Shown piece after piece: positions 1-8,575 of a stretch of 64,000 bases of DNA. The position numbers and the translations under genes were made by a program. Where the stretch lies: the NCBI GenBank assembly GCA_023105745.1, contig JALGQZ010000004.1:71475112-71539111 (forward strand), read 5' to 3'. The notes under the pieces were generated by a model that worked only from the letters and a program-made list of their open reading frames with translations, did not search any database and was not told where the DNA came from. This DNA is from Austropuccinia psidii. Lineage: Eukaryota > Basidiomycota > Pucciniomycetes > Pucciniales > Sphaerophragmiaceae. Positions within the stretch are counted from its first letter, which is position 1, and every line of letters begins with the position of its first letter.

Positions 1-493
1 GATATTAGCTATGATCACTGAATATATGCGTTGACCAAAAAAGTGCATATATTCAGGATAATTCCTTAAGTATTGATTTTGGGAATTAGCTTATTAATTG
101 TTTTATATGTGGAATTTTGTGGGGAATCCACTGGTACAATTTATTTCACATATTGTTTCATTAGTTTCTGAGATAGATAAGGTTTTATGATTTTTATAAG
201 GTATTATACCTTATAATTCCTTAAATATTGACTTTACAGATATGCCATAAAAGTGGTATATGTGTATTTTTCCATGGGGAATCCAATGGTATAATTTGTT
301 TTACAAGTTTATTCATTGGTTTTTAAGTTAAACCAATTTTAGTACCAATTTATGGTATTTTTTGTATATTTGAGTAATTATTTTTAATGTATAATTATTC
401 TAATTAATTTTAATATAATTATATTAAAGGTATAATTATTCTGAGTCTTTTTTGTGACCTTATTGGGTATGTGGTCATATCTCAAAGGCTCAC
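1..493 (-). repeat. Fragment of a B-type LTR
   Basis: This stretch aligns by eye with the distal parts of the LTRs ending at 16682, 25239 and 27696. It shares the GATATTAGCT block, the GTGCATATATTCAGG block and the terminal GTGGTCATATCTCAAAGGCTCACA-like end (last base 493). In the coding direction of B elements (minus strand) position 493 is the start of the LTR. The DNA at 494 is not the polypurine stretch that precedes the LTR in a full element, so this is not an internal junction. It is most likely a solo or truncated LTR that continues beyond the left edge of the window. Confidence 0.75.
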
Positions 494-1210
494 AATGATG
501 CCATAATTGGCTTTTTTGTTGTCAGACTGTTTTTCACGACTGACAAGAGTAAATTTTACTTTTGGAGTAAGAGAATTGATGGCTATAAAGAAATGTCTTC
601 TTTGCCCCACTTTTCTCTTCATGTTAGAATCTTTTCCTTTTATTAATTAGTTTAAAACACTGTTAAACCAATCAATCAAAGATTCCAACCACCAATTTTA
701 ATTCATTTTAATCGTTTTAACCACGTGAAAAAATCATTATAATCATTGTTTGTAACTCTTATAATCATTTTTACCCCTGAACCACCCCAAAAGTGAATTA
801 AAGCATCTTTCATCACTGTTAACTTTGTCACTTTGTTTCCAAATTCACTCTGGTCACTTTTGGGTGTGTTTTCTCTTTAATATTATTCTTAAAGACTTTG
901 TTCTTTAATTAATTGCTTGCAGTTCTTTGCTCAATTAATTCCAATTGAAATTTCTCTTGAAGAAATTTCTTTTGTAGCCTTAAAATATCTCTTGTAGAGT
1001 ATTTTTTGGATAAATTTTTATTGTTGGTAAAACAATAAATTTTTATAATATTCTTGTTTTATACTAATAAAGTTATAAACAATAAATTTGGCGTGTTTTC
1101 TCTTAAAAATAATATTTCATACTATTTTTAATTGAATTTTACCTTATACAAATTTTGAGGACAGGAAAAGTACTTGATTTTTAATCAAAGTTTCATATCC
1201 ACACCTTACA
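494..1210. repeat. Unassigned LTR-like insert in gag
   Basis: AT-rich non-coding DNA that interrupts the gag frame at 1211. Its right end (TTTCATATCCACACCTTACA) resembles the terminus of B LTRs (TTTCATAGTCAAACCTTACA), so it is probably the end of an LTR from a related family. The left boundary is unclear because the B-type LTR fragment abuts it. I see no coding sequence. The expected duplication (CCTAG, taken from the gag side) cannot be checked because the other flank is not in view. Confidence 0.45.
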
Positions 1211-2553
1211 CTAGGGAAGCCTCCTGATGATGACCCAGGCTTGTTCTGAGGTCTCTTGAAGCATTTTTCAATTGGGTGCTTGCCACCACAATAAGTACAC
1301 AACCCTGCTTGAATCCTCCTCTCCTTTTCAGAACCGATTAATTTATTGTCCTTATTGAGGAGAGCAGCATGGGGTTTGTCCTTTGAAGATTGAAATGGCT
1401 TGCCCTTCTTATTCTTCTTCTGATGAGGCCTCTTTTGAAATGAGTTTTGAGGAGGCCTAGATTGATTGGCTCCACTGACTGGGGGCTTCTTTTCTTGATT
1501 GCCACCCTTTTCCTTTTGCCTCTCATGATATCTTGTGTCTAATTCTAAAGTGACATCCATAAGTTCTTGGAGAGTATCAAAAGTTCCAGGGTGAGAAGCC
1601 AACTGATCCAATAATCTTGATGCCAATCCTCTTCTGTAAACATGGATATAAGCTCTTTCCCCCCAATCTCCAATTCTTGACATTAAGCTTCTGAAATCTG
1701 CTATGTACAAGGATACATGACCACTTTCCTTCATCCTCAAATTGTCCAACTCTTGTTCAGCTTTCCTGACTTCGCTGGGGTCACCAAACAGAGTGAATAA
1801 TTGAGATTCAAACAATGGCCAATTATTGAAGAGGTAGGAAGGGTCTTCATTGGAAATATTTGAGAGGTAAGGCTCAATCCATTTGCCAGCTCTACCAGTA
1901 AGAAAAGAAGTTGAGTACAAAACCTTCTTCCTGTCAGAGAAGAAGTTTGCTGGATCATTATGGAAAATTAGTTGACAGGATTGGATAAATCCTCTCAACT
2001 TATGAGCTTGAGTACCATCAAAAGAATCAGGTGCCTTCATGGATGGAGTCTTGAAAGCAGGGGCTTTGGAATTGTCCCTGGGGGCAACTGCTTGAGTGAG
2101 TTGTCCCATGAATTGAGTCATCTGCTCCATCATCTTGAGGAGACTTGGGTCAGTTTGAGAGACAAGAGGTTGACTAGAAAGGGATAGATTAGAACCCTGA
2201 GGCACCTCTGGAGCATTTGCCAAGGCATCTGCCACTTCAGTTTCCCCAGAATCTTCCTCTTCCACAGACTCTTCCCCCTCTTCATCTTCAACTTCCCCTA
2301 ATCTTGCTCTTGCACCTTCAGACATGCCAGGGTAGCCACCCAAAAGTCCAGAAAAGGATCTTGATCTTCTAGATTTCATTCCACCTCTTCTTGAGTGTGC
2401 TGCTCCTTCCATTGGTGGTCCTCTGTCCAAGTTTGCACTCAGTTGATGAACTGATGGTGTGCGGTCAAGAGGAGCCCTTGCTGTAGGAGTGAGAACAGCT
2501 GGAACTTTCTGGGATCTAGTATTCTTTGCTGGGGGGCTATGCTGGACTGGCAT
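1211..2553 (-). pseudogene. Truncated Ty3/gypsy gag (element A1)
   Basis: Gag-like protein that starts with MPVQHSPPAK, the same start as the intact gag at 7184, and is collinear with it for about 445 residues. It has an acidic, Ser-rich N-terminal region and a retrotransposon gag core around the FFSDRKKVLYSTSFLTGRAG block. A basic segment is followed by a CCHC zinc knuckle (CTYCGGKHPIEKC). The frame is cut at the GFPS motif just before the gag stop, where LTR-like DNA has inserted. About 22 further codons down to 1144 are read from that insert and are not gag. The zone holding the frameshift signal in the intact copy is lost, so no Gag-Pol can be made. The copy is clearly related to, but distinct from, A2 gag. 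Confidence 0.9.
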
Positions 2554-3260
2554 TATGAAAAGAATTAAAATAACTTGATGGTATTAAGAAGAATAATCAG
2601 GCTTGCCAAATCAATCACAATAAGATCTTGATGAATCTTGAGGAATCAATTCAAATCTTGAGGAATCAAATTCAATCAACAGTCAAATAAATTCAATCAA
2701 TCAACAATCAATTCAAATCAAATATCAATAATCTTGAGGAAATCAATAATCAATCAATATTCAATCAATAATCAATCAATTAGTGTCTTCAATATGAAAT
2801 CAAGTCTTGAGGAATCAATCAATCAGTTCAAAGTCTTCAGAAATCAATTCAATATCTTGATGAGTCAAATCAAATCAATAATCAAAATCAATTCTTGAGG
2901 ATCAATCAATATCTTGAGAGTTCAAAGTCAATAAATCCAATAAATCCTGAATCAATAACCCAAATGAATCCCAATGAATAATCCAATCAATTAAACCAAT
3001 CAATAATCCCTAGATAAAACCTGAATAAGAACACAGAAAAAATTTGATTGATAAAAAATAGAATGAAGTGATGAAATGGTCAGCAATGATTAAGAAAGGA
3101 AAAGGAATCAATTTTCATAAGAATGAAATGAATGAGATGAAAATTGATGAGAGAGAAGAATTCATAGAAAATCATAAAAAATCATAAAATCATGAAAAGG
3201 TCATAATTGATGAATGAGAGGAAATGAATATAAATGAATGAAAAGAAAGAATCAAATATG
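2554..3260 (-). other. 5' leader of element A1
   Basis: Low-complexity leader between the primer-binding site and the gag start, dominated on the plus strand by repeats of CAATCAAT and TCTTGAGGAATCAA. The same style of sequence (TTGATT and TCAAGA repeats) makes up the A2 leader at 6433-7183, so it is a family trait and not random drift. No gene is visible. Confidence 0.6.
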
Positions 3261-3275
3261 AGTTAATTAATTTAA
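3261..3275 (-). promoter_or_regulatory. Candidate self-primer binding site, A1
   Basis: The 15 nt directly downstream of the LTR (minus strand TTAAATTAATTAACT) are complementary to AGTTAATTAATTTAG inside the LTR (3652 to 3638): 14 Watson-Crick pairs plus one G-U pair at the LTR junction. No tRNA-like primer site is apparent. This is the arrangement of Tf1-type self-priming elements. See the findings for the covariation with A2. Confidence 0.65.
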
Positions 3276-4035
3276 TGTCACAGGGGCTCTTCGAAGTGAA
3301 GAGGGCCTGGCACTCAGTAAACTGGGACTCACTTATGGAGGGCTCAAAGATAAGATAAGAAGAGGTACACTTAAGAGTGTTAAAGATGAATTGCTAAAGA
3401 ATAAATATAAGAAAAAAGCAGCAACAGAAAGTAAGAGTAAAAGAATAGAAGAGCCAACCACAAACAAGTCCAAGTCCACTGTTTCAACCTGTCAGAATGG
3501 AAAGAGAAGGGTTAATAAGGATATGGCCACCCAACTCATACTGTACAGGCAAAGAGAGAAATGCAAAGACTAACTTAAGATTAAATAATTATAATACCCA
3601 AAATAAGGATAAGAATAATTATAAAATAATAAATAAACTAAATTAATTAACTGGGGAAAAGTCCCCAGGGGGGAGAAAGAGGGGCTGGTATATGTGAGAA
3701 TCACCAGCCCTGATCCAGAGAAGAATTTTCATGAGAATAATTGATTACTGAATTGAGTCTGGCCAATACAGGTCCTGTACAGCTGTACAGAAACTGTACA
3801 AGAGGTGTGGTGTATTTGAGTGATCATACAGTTCCATATTGGTGTATTGAAACTGTATTGGGTGAATCCAGCCTGTACAGGTATTGACAGGCTGTATTGA
3901 TGTACCAAGCTGTATGCATGTTTCAGAATGAAGATTGCTGAAACTGACTGCTGATGCAGATACTGGATTTGCTGATTTGAGGTGTTTGAGGGGGGTATGA
4001 ATGAATACCCTTACCCCTGATGGATGGTTGTTACA
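3276..4035 (-). mobile_element. LTR of A-type Ty3/gypsy element (760 bp)
   Basis: On the minus strand it starts TGTAACAACC and ends GAGCCCCTGTGACA. It matches the layout of the 739-bp A2 LTR: AATACAG and CTGTACAG repeats in the upstream half, a conserved TCACATATACCAGCCCCTCTT block, a G/C hairpin, an AT-rich primer sequence, and a CCAGGCCCTCTTCA...GAAGAGCCCCTGTGACA end. Downstream (minus) lie the A1 leader and gag. Upstream lies the 3' region of a different A-type copy (A3) ending in a purine-rich tract, so one LTR is shared by two units. Confidence 0.85.
3638..3694 (-). promoter_or_regulatory. Core promoter, hairpin and self-primer, A1 LTR
   Basis: In minus-strand order: CATATA (3694-3689), a hairpin CTGGGG-ACTTTT-CCCCAG (3668-3651) and the putative RNA 5' end AGTTAATTAATTTAG (3652-3638). 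CATATA starts 42 nt before the primer, exactly as in A2. This is consistent with transcription starting at the primer sequence, but the start site is inferred. Confidence 0.55.
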
Positions 4036-5078
4036 CTTGCCTCTACCTCTACCAGTAGCCAACCCCCTGTGGCCAGCACTTCCAGAGACCCAATGTCTTC
4101 AGAACCTAAATCAATCTTTGAAACCGTCACCACTGGAATGTAACTGGAAACTTCACTGATCAGAAAAAGGTGAACAAGAAGGTGGTCACCACCTTTTTTG
4201 CTGAAGTTGATGCTTTGACTGAGGTGTTTGCTGATAAGGCTATGAAGAGTTCTATTCCAGGGGAGCCCACTATTGCTTTGGCCAAGGAGACAGTTGCTTA
4301 TGAAGATGCCATGGTTGTTAAGTTTAGAGAAGCCTTGAAGAAATTCTGATGAGGATTATCTGTAGCTGGTCTTTAACATTCCTAGTGCTTTTCTCTTTGA
4401 TTATTGAATGAATTGACTCCCCAAACATGATATGGGAGTGATGACTACTGCTTTTGAAACAAGAAATAAAAAATAAATCATACAAGTAAAAGAAAATGAA
4501 ATGAAATAAAAATAAAGAAAAAATTGAGAGAAAAAGAGAGTAAAGAAAATAGAATAAAGAAAAACTTCTGAGGATTGATCTTCTTGTGGTGAGTTGCTTG
4601 ATTTTGCACATAATTTTCCTGAAAAAAATAAAACCAAACATTTGATGCTCACAGAGTGGCCAAGGTGTTGTTTTACAAGAAGTAGAACCCTCAGAGATGC
4701 ATACCAGGACATGGAACTTACTTTCATAACTTCCACTCCCACCAAGCATCATCAAAGAATAGAGAACTTTGCCATAAATGAATTTGAGCTAAAGAATGTC
4801 TTGAATGATATTGAATGGCATAATTTGGAATAATAATCATGAAAGAAAGAAAAGAATAAAAAAGGAAAGAGGGAATTTGGCCATATGTTGATGAAAGGTC
4901 CAAATTCAAGGGTATTGATGTTGTAAGGCCTTCTAAACCTGTCCAAAGAAATGGAAAAGTGCTCACAAAGTGGCCAAGGTGATGCTTAAAACATATTTGG
5001 GTAGAATAACCCCCTAAAGGTGCATTCCAGGAGAGGAACTTACTTTCATAAATGCCAATCCCCACCAAGCACCATAAA
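4036..5078 (-). other. 3' untranslated region of element A3
   Basis: Non-coding DNA between the A3 pol stop (5079) and the next LTR. It matches the corresponding A2 region (12259-13000) in antiparallel sense, including two copies of a roughly 130-bp repeat (near 4600-4760 and 4960-5080). Next to the LTR the minus strand reads GGTAGAGGTAGAGGCAAG, a purine-rich tract suitable as the plus-strand primer. It is about 1.0 kb, half the length of the A2 equivalent, and it lacks the TGCGCA array. Confidence 0.7.
4125..4349 (+). pseudogene. Coding-like fragment antisense to A3 3' UTR
   Basis: An open plus-strand stretch of 74 codons ending in TGA at 4347. Its predicted product is rich in Lys, Glu and Ala (for example AEVDALTEVFADKAM and AYEDAMVVKFREALKKF). 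There is no start codon at the left, and a stop lies just upstream. Only its last part is recognisable in the A2 3' UTR, as a degenerate antisense match near 12960-13010. I do not recognise the protein. It may be a fragment of a host or element gene carried in the 3' region, or a chance open frame. Confidence 0.3.
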
Positions 5079-5319
5079 TCAAACTCTTGAGGCATTTGGG
5101 CCAGGCTTTTCTAAGTACAAAGTGTGAAAAGCCTTGACAAGGTATGGGGAGTTGGTAAGGTTGGACACTGGTTCCCAAGCTGCTCTTTCTGGGTCTTCAT
5201 TGAATCCTTTCCACTCCACTAGATACCATAATGTACCTCTCTTGAGTTTTGAGTCCAGAACCTGAGCCACTTCCCATTCTTCTTGCTCTTCCACTATTAC
5301 TGGTGGTGGTGGCAATTGA
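5079..5319 (-). pseudogene. Chromodomain end of A3 pol
   Basis: Reads HQLPPPPVIVEEQEEWEVAQ and onward to the NASRV stop. It is nearly identical to the C-terminus of the intact A2 pol and covers the whole chromodomain (EWEVAQVLDS, LWYLVEWKGF, WEPVSNL). Chromodomains of this group guide integrase to marked chromatin. Element B splits the reading frame at 5319/25240, with ATTGA duplicated on both sides. The upstream half of the fragment is at 25240-25710. Confidence 0.9.
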
Positions 5320-5678
5320 TGTAAGGTTTGACTATGAATCAATAAGTAAAAATTACTAATATTTTACTTATTGTACTATGAATGTCCTTATAAATGAAAT
5401 AAATAAGATAAAAATAATTATAATAATAAAGAATTATTATAATTATGGCGTAAAAATAATTATATTATCAATTAAATATGATAATATAATTTATATTATA
5501 AAATAAATATATTAATATAAAATAATTATTATATTTAATGGCACCTTATTATTGGTACAAACAAATAATAAAGGCATAAAATATTTTTTTCAATAATAAA
5601 AAACAATTCATAACAATAATATTACCAATATTAAAGTTATAAATTGATATAAATACTATTTATATGAATTAAAGAATT
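5320..5678 (-). repeat. B LTR, part 1 (split by A2)
   Basis: Plus-strand start TGTAAGGTTTGACTATGAAT, matching the LTRs that begin at 23269 and 25711. It ends at the GAATT (5674-5678) used as the A2 target. The continuation is at 15164-16682. The uninterrupted copy in the other B LTR (near 23630) shows GAATT only once. Confidence 0.9.
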
Positions 5679-6417
5679 TGTCACAGCCAAGGAGGCAGGG
5701 GCATTTCCAATCATCATCAGCAAATCATTATATCATGGATACCCTTCAAAACCCAATCAGCAAGGGGGTTTCATTCAACAATTCACCCAATACAGTTTTC
5801 AGACCTCAATACAGTTTCATACAGACAAGACCCAAATACAGGTTTCACCAAATACAGGCTTTTCATCAATACAGGTGCCAATACCTGTATTGACTGTATA
5901 ACCTGTATTGGATTCACCAATACAGGATTCAATCCCACATACAACTTCTTCCAGCATACAGGCCAGTATCTCAACACTCAAACTCCAAGGCTGGTATTTC
6001 TCACATATACCAGCCCCTCTTCATCCGCCTGGGGGTTTTTCCCCCAGTTAATTAAAATAGTTGATTTATTATTTAATATTATTTTATTCTCACTTTTGGA
6101 ATATTATTTTATTATTTACTAAGTTAGTCTTAGCCTTCCCTCACCTGTTCAGTAGAGTCCTGGTGGCCATATCCTTATTAATTCCTTTTCTCTTTTCTGA
6201 ACAGGTTGAAACAGTGAATCAGGATTATTTGTGGTTGGCTCTTTATTATTGCTTTTGCTTTGTCTCTCTTATCTTTTATACTTATTATTTTATGACTAGG
6301 AATTTATCCTCTTACTCCATTACTCTCATCATTTGAGTATTTTCTTCTGAGCCCTCCATAAGTAAGTCTGTTCACTGAGTGCCAGGCCCTCTTCATTTTA
6401 GAAGAGCCCCTGTGACA
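5679..6417 (+). repeat. A2 5' LTR (739 bp)
   Basis: Bounded by TGTCACAGCC and CCCTGTGACA. The upstream part holds many copies of AATACAG and its complement CTGTATT (about 5780-5930). The core promoter, hairpin and self-primer lie at 6004-6060. Short open frames in it are non-coding by context, since they occur identically in the 3' LTR. Confidence 0.95.
6004..6060 (+). promoter_or_regulatory. A2 core promoter, hairpin and self-primer
   Basis: CATATA (6004-6009) lies 42 nt upstream of AGTTAATTAAAATAG (6046-6060). Between them sits the hairpin CTGGGGG-TTTTT-CCCCCAG (6029-6047), whose last two bases overlap the primer. The 15-nt primer pairs with 6418-6432. If transcription starts at 6046, this would be the RNA 5' end, as in Tf1. 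The sequence relations are seen directly; the transcription start is inferred. Confidence 0.6.
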
Positions 6418-6432
6418 TTATTTTAATTAACT
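6418..6432 (+). promoter_or_regulatory. A2 self-primer binding site
   Basis: TTATTTTAATTAACT, immediately after the LTR, pairs with 6046-6060 through 14 Watson-Crick pairs and one terminal G-U pair. The 3' end of the primer would sit exactly at the LTR boundary, as reverse transcription requires. Confidence 0.7.
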
Positions 6433-7183
6433 CATAATTGCTTCTTTCTTTTCATTCATTTTATTCATTTCTCTCATTCTTCTATTATGATCTTTTAATG
6501 ATTATGAACTTTAATGATTTTATGATTTTCATCAATTTTCATCTCTCTCATTTCATTCTCATGAAAATTTATTCTTTCTCATTTCTCTATTCTGCTGACC
6601 AATTCACTTTATTCTCTATCATCTTCATTTCTCTTTTGTTTGAATTCAGGTTTATTCAGGGTTTATTGCTTGGAATTAGTTGGGTTAATTGATTCATCAT
6701 TCAGGGTTATTTGATTTGGGTTATTCAGTGGTTTTGATTGAAATTTCTCAAGATTATTGATTGATTGATTGATTGTTCAAGACATTGACTTCACCTCAAG
6801 ATATTGATTGAATTTTGATTGATTTGATTTGATTGACTTGATTTGATTCTTCAAGATACCTGATTTATCCTCAATATTTGATTTGATTTATTGATTTGAA
6901 TTTGATTCCTCAGGAAAATTGAATTGATTTTTGAAGATATTGATTGAATTCCTCAAGACTTAATTGATTTGATTTTGATTGACTTGATTTGACTTATTGA
7001 TTGAAATTGATTATTCATAAGAATTTGACTTTGTCATCTTCACTCTTCAAGATTTATTCATATTGATTCACTTCAAGATTATTGATTGATTTCTCAAGTT
7101 CATCAAGATTCTCATTTGATTGTTTTGGTCAAGCCTTAATTTATTCAAAGTATCATCAAGTTTTTATTCATTCTTTTTTCATA
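6433..7183 (+). other. A2 5' leader
   Basis: About 750 nt rich in TTGATT and TCAAGA repeats, with several upstream ATGs. It shares its repeat style with the A1 leader. No gene is seen. In-frame codons upstream of the gag ATG (from 7082) have no ATG start and are not found in A1, so I treat them as leader. Confidence 0.6.
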
Positions 7184-8542
7184 ATGCCAGTTCAGCATAG
7201 TCCCCCAGCCAAGAATACAAGATCCCAGAGACATCAAGCTGTTCTCACTCCTACACCAAGGGCTCCTCTTGACCGCACACCATCAGTTCATCAACTGAGT
7301 GCAAATCTGGACAGAGGACCACCAATGGAAGGAGCAGCACCCTCCAGAAGAGGAGGTGTGAAGTCCAGAAGATCAAGATCATTCTCTGGACTATTGGGTG
7401 GTTATCCTGGTGTTTCTCAAGGGCCTAGAAGTAGATTGGGGGAAGCTGAAGATGAGGAGGGGGAGGAGTCTGTGGAAGAGGAAGAATCTGAGGAGACTGA
7501 AGTGGCAGCTGCCTTGGCAGGTGCTACTGAAGCTCCTGAGGCTCCAAATCTAGCCCTTTCTAATCAACCTTCTGTCTCTCAAGCTGAACCAAATTTCCTC
7601 AAGATGATGGAGCAAATGACTCAGTTTATGGGACAACTCACTCAAGCAGTTGCCCCAAGGGACACTTCAAAAGTCCCTGCATTCAAGACTCCATCAATGA
7701 AGGCACCTGATTCTTTTGATGGTACTAAAGCTCATAAATTGAGAGGATTCATTCAATCCTGTCAATTAATCTTTCATAATGACCCAGCAAACTTCTTCTC
7801 TGACAGGAAGAAGGTGCTTTATTCAACTTCTTTTCTTACTGGTAGAGCTGGCAAATGGATTGAACCTTACCTCTCAAATATCTCCAATGAAGACCCTTCT
7901 TACCTCCTCAATAACTGGCAGTTGTTTGAAACCCAGTTATTCACTCTGTTTGGTGATCCCAATGAAGTCAGAAAAGCTGAACAAGAGTTGGACAATTTGA
8001 GGATGAGGGAAAGTGGTCAAGTTTCCTTGTACATAGCTGATTTCAGAAGTTTAATGTCAAGAATTGGAGACTGGGGGGAAAGGGCCTATATTCATGTGTA
8101 TAGAAGAGGCTTGGCATCAAGATTGTTGGACCAATTGGCTTCTCACCCTGGAACTTTTGATAGTCTTCAAGAACTCATGGATATCACCTTGGAATTAGAT
8201 ACCAGGTACCATGAGAGGCAGAAGGAAAAGGGCAGTCATCAAGAGAAGAAGCCTCCAATCAGTGGATCCAACTCCTCCAAGCCTCCTCAAAGTTCATCAT
8301 CAAAGAAGCCTTATCATAAGAAGAATAAGAAGGGGAAGAATTTTCAAGTGTCCAAAGACAAGCCTCATGCTGCTCTCCTCAATAAGGACAACAAATTAAT
8401 TGGTTCTGAAAAGGAGAGGAGGATCAAAGAAGGCTTGTGCAATTATTGTGGTGGAAAGCACCCATTTGAAAAATGCTTCAAGAGGCCTGAGAATAGGCAA
8501 GGGTCATCAAAAGGCTTCCCTAGCAAGCAGGGAAAAGCCTGA
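7184..8542 (+). CDS. gag: Gag polyprotein of element A2
   Basis: A 452-residue structural protein that would form the particle and bind element RNA. The start at 7184 (MPVQHSPPAK) is chosen because the A1 copy begins at the same residue. It has a Pro/Ser/Arg-rich N-terminus and an acidic stretch (GEAEDEEGEESVEEEES). The retrotransposon gag core runs from about residue 150 to 320 and includes NDPANFFSDRKKVLYSTSF. A Lys-rich segment and a CCHC zinc knuckle (CNYCGGKHPFEKC) follow near the C-terminus. The stop at 8540-8542 lies just after a slippery heptamer, so most product should be Gag and a minority Gag-Pol. The frame is fully open. Confidence 0.93.
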   Translation: MPVQHSPPAKNTRSQRHQAVLTPTPRAPLDRTPSVHQLSANLDRGPPMEGAAPSRRGGVKSRRSRSFSGLLGGYPGVSQGPRSRLGEAEDEEGEESVEEEESEETEVAAALAGATEAPEAPNLALSNQPSVSQAEPNFLKMMEQMTQFMGQLTQAVAPRDTSKVPAFKTPSMKAPDSFDGTKAHKLRGFIQSCQLIFHNDPANFFSDRKKVLYSTSFLTGRAGKWIEPYLSNISNEDPSYLLNNWQLFETQLFTLFGDPNEVRKAEQELDNLRMRESGQVSLYIADFRSLMSRIGDWGERAYIHVYRRGLASRLLDQLASHPGTFDSLQELMDITLELDTRYHERQKEKGSHQEKKPPISGSNSSKPPQSSSSKKPYHKKNKKGKNFQVSKDKPHAALLNKDNKLIGSEKERRIKEGLCNYCGGKHPFEKCFKRPENRQGSSKGFPSKQGKA

Positions 8543-8575
8543 GTGGGAATCATGATGTGTTCAATGGTTCTCACT
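8530..8575 (+). promoter_or_regulatory. -1 programmed frameshift site, gag to pol
   Basis: GGGAAAA at 8530-8536 fits X XXY YYZ in the gag frame (cag gga aaa). It lies 3 nt before the gag stop and inside the gag/pol overlap (8524-8542). A stem of AGTGGGAA (8542-8549) with TTCTCACT (8568-8575), eight pairs including one G-U, begins 5 nt downstream, which is suitable spacing for a stimulatory structure. The heptamer and frame relation are direct observations; the structure and the frameshifting itself are predictions. Confidence 0.75.

Noticed and set aside
5678..6336. Short open frames inside A2 LTRs
   Set aside because: Identical in both LTRs, overlapping promoter and primer signals; no coding features.
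8555..8557. Independent start codon for A2 pol
   Set aside because: No ATG in the pol frame near its beginning; the slippery heptamer in the overlap explains expression better.
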